NCBI GenBank assembly: GCA_944388615.1
Contig: CALXJL010000051.1
Coordinates: forward strand, 1-10,109
Source: an uncultured Clostridia bacterium
GTDB lineage: Bacteria; Bacillota; Clostridia; TANB77; CAG-508
DNA: 10,109 bases
Direction: 5' to 3'
Part shown: positions 5,190 to 10,109 of the stretch, one piece after another
Numbering within the stretch: the first letter of the stretch is position 1
Layout: each line of letters opens with the position of its first letter
Program-made: the position numbers and the translations under genes
The notes under the pieces: model-generated
What the model was told of the DNA's origin: nothing
The model's database searches: none
Seen by the model: only the letters and a program-made list of their open reading frames with translations

Positions 5190-7673
5190 ATGATAATAGA
5201 AGGAAAACCAGAATTAGGTTTACAAAAACATCAACAAGATGCTTATAAATTAGTGCAAAGAGCATATAAAAATGGAAACAAAGCTTCTGTTGTAATTCCT
5301 ACAGGTTGTGGAAAATCTTTTATAACACTACAACTTATGGCAGATAATAAAGATAAAAGAATTTTATTTATGGCACCAACAAAAACAATTAAAAATCAAA
5401 TGTATAACTATATTGCTAGATATGTTGTTGGTGAAGAGCCTACAAAAGAAAGAACAACAAGAATGATAGCAGAAAATTATTTTCCAAATTTAAAGATAAT
5501 GTTATATCCATCTTTACTAAAAGTTAAAGATGAACAAATGTCAAGATTAAATTCTGATATTATAATTATGGATGAGTTACATAGAACTGGTGCAGATAAA
5601 TGGGGAAAACGAATCAATACATTACTAGAAAAAAATCCAAATGCTAAAATTTTAGGATTAACAGCAACACCTGATAGAATGGATGATAAAAATGTTGTTG
5701 ATGAACTATTTGAAGGAAATGTTGATTATGAATTAACTTTAGTAGACGCATTAATAAAAGGTATTGTAAAATCACCAACATATGTAAAATGTGATTATGC
5801 TTTAATAGAACACTTAGAAGGAATAAGAGTATCTATAGCAAATTGCAAAGATGTGTCAAAGAAAAAAGAGTTAGAAGATAAATATAATAGAATGAGAAAA
5901 ATAGTAGAGCAAGCAGATGGAATACCAGAACTTTTTGAAAAATATATAAAGAAAAAAAATGGAAAATATATAATCTTTTGTAAAGACAAAAAACATATGG
6001 ACGAGCTTATGAGCAAAGCAAAAAAGTGGTTTTCTTCTATAGACACAGAGCCAGAAATATATTCTGTTTTTTCTGGAGAAGGTTATACAGAAAAAGCAAA
6101 CAAAGAAAACATTGAAAATTTTGAAAACTCAAAATCAGAACACATAAAATTATTATTTTCTATTGAAATGTTAAATGAAGGATTTCATATTGATGATATT
6201 TCAGGTATTATAATGGCAAGACCAACAGATTCAAGAATAATTTATTTGCAACAATTAGGTAGAGCTTTATCATCAGATACTTCAAGAGAAAAAACAATAA
6301 TATTTGACTTAGTTAATAATTATTTAAAGAATAATTTAGATGTAGAAATTAATAGAAGAACAAATGAAATTAAAAATGTAGATGAGAGTAATATTGGAAT
6401 TGGTGGTCAGGATGGAGATACTGAAGTAGAAGATATAGATATTTTTAGAATACAAGGAGAAACAAAAGAATTTTTAGATTTATTTAATGAAACAATAAAA
6501 ATTATTAGTAAAGGTGACTATTTAACTAATGCTGTAGAAATTAAAAAGTGGATAGAGAGATTAGAAGAACCAAGATATCCATCAAGAACTAAAATTGAAG
6601 AAAAAGGTTTAGCAGAAATGTTACGTTCAATTAGACAGAATCTAATAAAACCATATTTACAGTTACAAACAGAAGAAAAAAGAACAGAATTCAAGAAGAA
6701 ATATCCTTATGTAGATGAAGTTATTACTATTATAGGAGAAATTGATGAAATTGTCATACCTGTGCATTTAAAAAATATGAGAAAAATAAAAAAATGGGTG
6801 GATAATTCTGGTGATACGAAACCACCATCTAAAAGTTCTAAAAATGTAGAAGAAAAAACATTAGCAATAGCTTATCAGACAATAAAAACTGATAAAATAA
6901 ATCCGTATTTACAATTACAAACAAAAGAGGAACAAGAAGAGTATAAGAAAAAATATCCATATATAGATGAAATTATGGGTCTGTTTAATGAAATAGAAAT
7001 AAATAAATCCCCTCACTTGAGACAAGCAAAGAAAATATATGAATGGATGGAAACACAAAAATATCCAAAAAAGCCATCAGCCAAATCAAAAGATGTAAAA
7101 GAAAAAAAGCTTGGGACTGCTCTTCGTAGAATTAGAAAAATAGTTAAGGGATATTCACAATTGAGTACTAAACAAGATAAAGAGCGTTATATTCAAAGGT
7201 ATCCTGAAGTAAATGAATTAGCAAATATATTATGTGATATAGATAGATTATATATCCCAATATATTTAGAAAATATATTAAGAATAAATGAATGGATAGA
7301 AAAAAACAAAAGACATCCGGTTCGAGGTGCTAAGGAGAGTTTAGAATGCGAGTTAGCTACAAAATTACATTCAACAAGGCAAGATATAATAAAACCATAT
7401 TTAGAGTTACAAAAAGAAGAAGAGAAAGAAAGATATAGAGAAAAATATCCAAAATTAGACGAGGCTTTAGAGATTATAGGCACAATTGATATGCAATATG
7501 GAAATGATAAGCAGAGAAATTTAGCTATTTTAATAAGACAAGATTTGGAAAAAAGACAAACATTACAAGAAGCAAAAAAATTAGAACAGGAATATGAAGA
7601 ACAATTATCAATAAAAAAAGTGAAAAAAACTAAAACAAATGAAAAGCAAGGAGTAGATTTTGATGAACAATAA
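5190..7673 (+). CDS. SF2 DEAD/DEAH-type helicase with four C-terminal ~82-aa repeats
   Basis: This 827-aa cytoplasmic protein has a complete ResIII/SF2 helicase core at about residues 1-420: LQKHQQDA (11-18), Walker A PTGCGKS (37-43), motif Ia near LFMAPTK (59-65), DELH box (128-131), motif III TAT (158-160), a motif V region EMLNEGFHIDD (326-336) and motif VI QQLGRAL (354-360). An acidic linker follows. Four tandem repeats then start around Trp454, Trp536, Trp619 and Trp702, spaced 82-83 residues; each runs W, P, a K/E-rich turn, LA/LG..L..IR, (K)PYLQLQ..EE, KYP..DE and ends near ID. The family is probably related to helicase-associated (HA) domains that bind nucleic acid, but I cannot confirm it. 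A charged helical tail at 770-827 looks like coiled coil. No nuclease or methylase domain is seen. The downstream small gene overlaps its stop. The substrate is unknown; ATP-driven remodelling of DNA or RNA is inferred. Confidence 0.9.
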   Translation: MIIEGKPELGLQKHQQDAYKLVQRAYKNGNKASVVIPTGCGKSFITLQLMADNKDKRILFMAPTKTIKNQMYNYIARYVVGEEPTKERTTRMIAENYFPNLKIMLYPSLLKVKDEQMSRLNSDIIIMDELHRTGADKWGKRINTLLEKNPNAKILGLTATPDRMDDKNVVDELFEGNVDYELTLVDALIKGIVKSPTYVKCDYALIEHLEGIRVSIANCKDVSKKKELEDKYNRMRKIVEQADGIPELFEKYIKKKNGKYIIFCKDKKHMDELMSKAKKWFSSIDTEPEIYSVFSGEGYTEKANKENIENFENSKSEHIKLLFSIEMLNEGFHIDDISGIIMARPTDSRIIYLQQLGRALSSDTSREKTIIFDLVNNYLKNNLDVEINRRTNEIKNVDESNIGIGGQDGDTEVEDIDIFRIQGETKEFLDLFNETIKIISKGDYLTNAVEIKKWIERLEEPRYPSRTKIEEKGLAEMLRSIRQNLIKPYLQLQTEEKRTEFKKKYPYVDEVITIIGEIDEIVIPVHLKNMRKIKKWVDNSGDTKPPSKSSKNVEEKTLAIAYQTIKTDKINPYLQLQTKEEQEEYKKKYPYIDEIMGLFNEIEINKSPHLRQAKKIYEWMETQKYPKKPSAKSKDVKEKKLGTALRRIRKIVKGYSQLSTKQDKERYIQRYPEVNELANILCDIDRLYIPIYLENILRINEWIEKNKRHPVRGAKESLECELATKLHSTRQDIIKPYLELQKEEEKERYREKYPKLDEALEIIGTIDMQYGNDKQRNLAILIRQDLEKRQTLQEAKKLEQEYEEQLSIKKVKKTKTNEKQGVDFDEQ

Positions 7674-8019
7674 ATTAATTCCAACAAACGGATTATTGTA
7701 TAAAATTCAAAATTTCTTTAAAAAACTATTTCTCGGGAATAAACCATATAACATAAAAGAAACAAAAATTACTGAAAAGGAACAAAAAAGCAGTGATTTT
7801 ATGAACGATGATAATTTAAAAGAAAAATTTGAAAGAGAAAATGAAAAAAAGATTTTAGCTGAAAAATTACTTCTTGGAGAATTAGGTACAAGTGAATTAA
7901 ATGAAACAGAAGTTGATGAAATGACAGAATATTTTAAAAAAGATATTCAAAATATCGATAATGAACTTTTTATAATAAAAAAACATATTATTGCTATGCA
8001 ACAAGAACTAAAACAATAA
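7663..8019 (+). CDS. Small charged coiled-coil protein, helicase partner candidate
   Basis: I do not recognise this 118-aa protein. The ATG at 7663 overlaps the last 11 bases of the helicase gene, and AAGGAG sits nine bases before it inside that gene, so the two are probably translationally coupled. A TTG one codon upstream is less well placed. It has a short amphipathic N-terminal helix (KIQNFFKKLFLGNK, residues 14-27), a low-complexity Lys/Glu/Thr linker, then a long charged helical region containing LLLGELGTSELNETEVDEM and a final helix rich in Ile and Lys. There is no signal peptide or true membrane span, though the first helix could lie on a membrane. Its layout matches the convergent gene at 8047-8349, and the two look like distant paralogs. 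Confidence 0.75.
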   Translation: MNNKLIPTNGLLYKIQNFFKKLFLGNKPYNIKETKITEKEQKSSDFMNDDNLKEKFERENEKKILAEKLLLGELGTSELNETEVDEMTEYFKKDIQNIDNELFIIKKHIIAMQQELKQ

Positions 8020-8028
8020 TTGAGTAGA

Positions 8029-8052
8029 GGATAACACTTAATGTGTTTATCC
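8029..8052. terminator. Bidirectional terminator between the two small genes
   Basis: GGATAACAC (8029-8037) pairs with GTGTTTATCC (8043-8052) with one bulged base and a TTAAT loop. On the plus strand it is followed by CCATTTTATTTTTAA, a usable T-rich tail. It overlaps the stop codon of the minus-strand gene (8047-8049) and closes both convergent transcripts. Confidence 0.65.
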
Positions 8053-8349
8053 CCATTTTATTTTTAATTTATACTCATTTATAGAATCCAACAAATTTGA
8101 AATTTGATTATAGTATAACTTTTTCATTTTTATTATTTGTTTATCATTCAAATCACATTCATCTATTATTCCTTGTTCTATTTTAATTTGTAATAATAAT
8201 ATATCGTTTTCTTCATTTTCAACCTTAATATTATTTAAAAAATTCTCCTTTTTATTAGAATTTTTTTCATTTATTGAAATACTTCCTTCATTTAAAGCTA
8301 ATATATTCTTATTAAATAATCTTTTTATAAATTCTATAATCTTATTCAT
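8047..8349 (-). CDS. Small charged protein, probable paralog of the helicase-linked protein
   Basis: This 100-aa product is unrecognised. AGAGGAAA lies just before the ATG, and the start is only 2 bases past the stop of the 271-aa protein gene, so the pair forms an operon. It begins with an amphipathic helix (MNKIIEFIKRLFNKN), has an Asn/Lys/Glu linker, and then a helical region with IKIEQGIIDECDLNDKQIIK followed by a leucine/isoleucine-rich helix. By eye it aligns from end to end with the 118-aa protein encoded at 7663-8019: FFKKLF with FIKRLF, GTSELNETEVDEM with IDECDLNDKQIIK, and FKKDIQNI with YYNQISNL. Identity is low, and relatedness needs a profile comparison. Function is unknown; a protein-protein adaptor is one guess. 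Confidence 0.75.
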   Translation of the reverse strand: MNKIIEFIKRLFNKNILALNEGSISINEKNSNKKENFLNNIKVENEENDILLLQIKIEQGIIDECDLNDKQIIKMKKLYYNQISNLLDSINEYKLKIKWG

Positions 8350-8351
8350 AA

Positions 8352-9167
8352 TTAATTTCCTCTTTCATCATTTTGTCCTGCAAACCTTTCTTCAAATGCC
8401 TCTTGTAATTCTCTTTCCTCTTTTTCTAATCTTCTTTTGAGATTTATGAAATCTTTTAAACTGACTTCATCTATATTATTTTTTCCTGTTAAAGTTAAAA
8501 TAATTTTTTCACTATTAGCTTTTTCTTTTTTAATTGCATCAGTTTCTTGATATTTTTCTCTAGGTCCATAACCTCCTGAAAATTTAACATCTTCAAATTC
8601 ATTTATAAAATTATTAATATACTTATCAACTGCTTCTATTTTATCTTTACTAGGACTATATTTAGATAATTCATCTTTATGTTCTTCATAAAAACACTTT
8701 CCCATTATTAAACCATTATAATGACATCCACCTACAAAATCTCTCAATCTTGCTCGCATATTTTTTAATATTGATTCTCTTATTGGTTCATCTACTGTAA
8801 AATATAACACATTTCCAAAAGTACCTTGAATAATTTTATTTGAATCACTATCCCATTGGCAAGGAGCTATATTATAATTAATTCCATACATTGCTCTTTT
8901 TCTTTCATCATTTTTATAAAATTCAAATGCAATATCTTGTGTTTTTAGTGATTCTCGTTTTTTTAATCTTTTATCATATTCTTCCGCTGTTAAAGCAACA
9001 TATATTCCTATTTCTGAATTATTTGGAATACCCATTTCTTGAAATGATGCTGATATTATTTTTTCAAAATCAGAATTAATATCTACTCCATAATATTTAG
9101 CCAACTCTTCTATGTTTACTTTTTCTAATATTTTTTCAATTCCTTTTACCCTATATTCTTTGTCCAT
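8352..9167 (-). CDS. Hypothetical protein, 271 aa, unrecognised
   Basis: I cannot assign this soluble protein to a family. The start is the ATG at 9167, because GGAGGGG lies four bases upstream; the in-frame GTG at 9185 precedes that RBS. It has no signal peptide or membrane span. The N-terminal part is helical (GIEKILEKVNIEELAKYYG). The middle holds aromatic and Cys/His-containing segments (YNIAPCQW near residues 99-106, then GGCHYNGLIMGKCFY near 148-162), which could form a metal or catalytic site; this is only a visual impression. A Ser/Lys/Asp-rich part follows, and the last 40 residues (LKDFINLKRRLEKEERELQ and on) look like coiled coil. It is followed at once by the small protein gene at 8047-8349 and probably has its own promoter at 9195-9203. 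Confidence 0.75.
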   Translation of the reverse strand: MDKEYRVKGIEKILEKVNIEELAKYYGVDINSDFEKIISASFQEMGIPNNSEIGIYVALTAEEYDKRLKKRESLKTQDIAFEFYKNDERKRAMYGINYNIAPCQWDSDSNKIIQGTFGNVLYFTVDEPIRESILKNMRARLRDFVGGCHYNGLIMGKCFYEEHKDELSKYSPSKDKIEAVDKYINNFINEFEDVKFSGGYGPREKYQETDAIKKEKANSEKIILTLTGKNNIDEVSLKDFINLKRRLEKEERELQEAFEERFAGQNDERGN

Positions 9168-9194
9168 AATACCCCTCCATAACACTTTTTTATT

Positions 9195-9203
9195 ACTATA
9201 ACA
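9195..9203 (-). promoter_or_regulatory. Extended -10 promoter of the 271-aa protein gene
   Basis: On the minus strand TGT followed by TATAGT (9195-9203) forms an extended -10 box. The -35 position would fall in the right arm of the hairpin at 9211-9260 and is weak (TATGGT). The start would be near 9187, giving a leader of about 20 bases before the ATG at 9167. Confidence 0.4.
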
Positions 9204-9210
9204 ATAATAT

Positions 9211-9260
9211 TAATAAAACCATAAACAAATTTGTTGCAAAATTTGTTTATGGTTTTATTA
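9211..9260 (-). terminator. Perfect 22-bp inverted repeat terminator of the AraC-type gene
   Basis: Bases 9211-9232 and 9239-9260 are perfectly complementary over 22 positions, with a six-base loop GTTGCA. The right arm includes the stop codon of the regulator gene (9258-9260). On the minus strand the stem ends in a T-rich arm (GGTTTTATTAATATTATTG), as in an intrinsic terminator. The stem is much longer than needed for termination and is AT-rich, so it may have another role or be a mobile hairpin. Confidence 0.7.
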
Positions 9261-10028
9261 GTTTGCTATTGGCAAATAAATATAGCAATTTTCACCTTGA
9301 TAATATTCTATAGAAAAATCTTTATCTATATTTATGGTAGTTGATTGAGACCATCTTGAGTAAATATTATTTTCCATATTTACAATATCTTTTTGTTCTC
9401 TAGTTCCAACTTCAAATACAACATACTTCCCTGCTGGAATCTTAATCTTTTCATTAGAAGTGTATTTCGTTTTACTTCCTACCATATAGCAATGTTTTCC
9501 ATTATTATAAGTAGATATTGCATATTGTTCTTCTTTTTTTAATTGTTCATGAATACCATTTTCTTTCAAATAATTATATATCTCTCTAATTTTATATAAT
9601 AAATCAATTTTTTTATTTGTTTCAGTTTTATAATAATATATTTCAGTTTCTTCTAAATATTCTATTTTATAATTTAGTATTTGATATTCTTCTTCATTTT
9701 TAAATGTAATAATTGGAAATTGTTTATATGTAATATTTTTTTCTCTACATTCGATTGGAGTTATACCAAATACCTTTTTAAAAGATCTATCAAATGAAAT
9801 AGTAGAATTATATTGATATTTTATTGCCACATCGATTATTTTTATATTTGTATTTTTTATTTCCTCAAAAGCTCTACTAAGTCTTCTCTTTTTAATGTAT
9901 TCTTTAATTGTTATACCTGTTATAAATGCAAATATACGTTGTAATGAATTTGCTGAAATTCCTACTATCTTTGCAAGTTCATTCATATTTATATTATTTG
10001 TTAAGTTATCTTCAATATATTTAATCAT
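9258..10028 (-). CDS. AraC-family transcriptional regulator with C-terminal effector-binding-like region
   Basis: This 256-aa protein begins almost directly with the AraC/XylS DNA-binding domain: a first helix-turn-helix around residues 13-33 (MNELAKIVGISANSLQRIF), a linker helix with IKEYIKKRRLSRAFEEI, and a second around 62-85 ending in FDRSFKKVFGITPIECR, the family signature. The remaining 160 residues (PIITFKNEEEYQIL onward, with YMVGSKTKY and IPAGKYVVFEVG) resemble GyrI-like/SRPBCC effector-binding domains fused to AraC modules as in Rob-type regulators. The PAGKYVVFE segment is the clearest sign. The ATG at 10028 has no good Shine-Dalgarno, and an in-frame TGA lies five codons upstream, so the start cannot be extended. 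Many relatives start about six residues earlier. It probably responds to a small hydrophobic or cationic compound; the target genes are unknown. Confidence 0.88.
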   Translation of the reverse strand: MIKYIEDNLTNNINMNELAKIVGISANSLQRIFAFITGITIKEYIKKRRLSRAFEEIKNTNIKIIDVAIKYQYNSTISFDRSFKKVFGITPIECREKNITYKQFPIITFKNEEEYQILNYKIEYLEETEIYYYKTETNKKIDLLYKIREIYNYLKENGIHEQLKKEEQYAISTYNNGKHCYMVGSKTKYTSNEKIKIPAGKYVVFEVGTREQKDIVNMENNIYSRWSQSTTINIDKDFSIEYYQGENCYIYLPIAN

Positions 10029-10051
10029 ATTATCAGGGTAATTTCATCGAT

Positions 10052-10069
10052 TATTACAAGATTGTAATA
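10052..10069. promoter_or_regulatory. Palindrome upstream of the AraC-type gene, candidate operator
   Basis: TATTACAA (10052-10059) and TTGTAATA (10062-10069) form a perfect 8-bp dyad with a 2-base centre, 24 bases before the ATG. The size and position suit a dimeric regulator site or the promoter's own control. AraC proteins usually prefer direct repeats, so the binder may be another protein. Confidence 0.4.
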
Positions 10070-10109
10070 TTTCCAATAAATAGGAATGGTTTATTAAACA
10101 GTTAAACAT

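Noticed and set aside
5795..6046. Minus-strand frame opposite the helicase core
   Set aside because: A shadow of the helicase gene, without RBS or recognisable domain.
6500..7500. Possible DNA repeat or CRISPR-like array in the helicase 3' half
   Set aside because: The ~247-base period reflects diverged protein repeats in one reading frame; there are no short identical repeats with unique spacers.
7193..7687. 164-codon minus-strand frame opposite the helicase repeats
   Set aside because: Its Cys/Ser/Phe-rich composition is what the antisense of Lys/Glu-rich coiled-coil DNA gives; the plus-strand repeats are clearly coding.
8891..9079. 62-codon plus-strand frame opposite the 271-aa protein gene
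   Set aside because: Phe/Leu-rich antisense product, no ribosome binding site, and the minus-strand gene has a strong one.
5190..9167. Type III or type I restriction-modification system
   Set aside because: The helicase core resembles ResIII, but there is no methyltransferase, specificity subunit or visible nuclease motif in the window.
4913..10109. Second attachment-site copy of the ssrA 3' end
   Set aside because: I looked for the TCATCTCCACCA end and its complement downstream and saw none within the window.

Overview
The window looks like chromosomal DNA of a very AT-rich, Gram-positive-type bacterium, most likely a gut-type clostridium (Bacillota, Clostridia). This rests on strong AT bias by eye, AGGAGG-type ribosome binding sites, some GTG/TTG starts, the ftsE-ftsX-exported-protein order, a transketolase split into two subunits, and a one-piece tmRNA with a clostridial style of tag. 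TGG codes for Trp and TGA acts as stop, so the standard bacterial code fits. I cannot name the species.

Layout. (1) Positions 1-1772, minus strand: ftsE, ftsX and the first 26 codons of a secreted protein (probably an FtsEX-controlled murein hydrolase or activator), with a good promoter at 1862-1890. (2) 1921-2438, plus strand: a small membrane-anchored protein gene of unknown function, with a good promoter and RBS but split by a frameshift. Two back-to-back hairpins (2444-2551) follow it; the first is a perfect 19-bp REP/MITE-like inverted repeat. (3) 2570-4375, minus strand: the two transketolase subunits of the non-oxidative pentose phosphate pathway, with their promoter. (4) 4510-5040, plus strand: ssrA (tmRNA) with a textbook promoter, a second hairpin and an intrinsic terminator. 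(5) 5144-10069: an accessory-looking block. It holds a large SF2 helicase with four ~82-residue C-terminal repeats, a small coiled-coil protein gene overlapping its end, then, facing them, a second small protein that looks paralogous, an unrecognised 271-aa protein, and an AraC-type regulator with a C-terminal effector-binding-like region.

The first half is housekeeping: FtsEX couples ATP hydrolysis to cell-wall hydrolysis, transketolase moves two-carbon units between sugar phosphates, and tmRNA rescues stalled ribosomes. The second half, just downstream of ssrA (a known integration hotspot), is the part most likely to hold undescribed biology. The helicase, the two related small proteins and the 271-aa protein form a compact convergent cluster bounded by hairpins. 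Its function cannot be read from the sequence; a DNA-processing, mobile-element or defence role is only a hypothesis.
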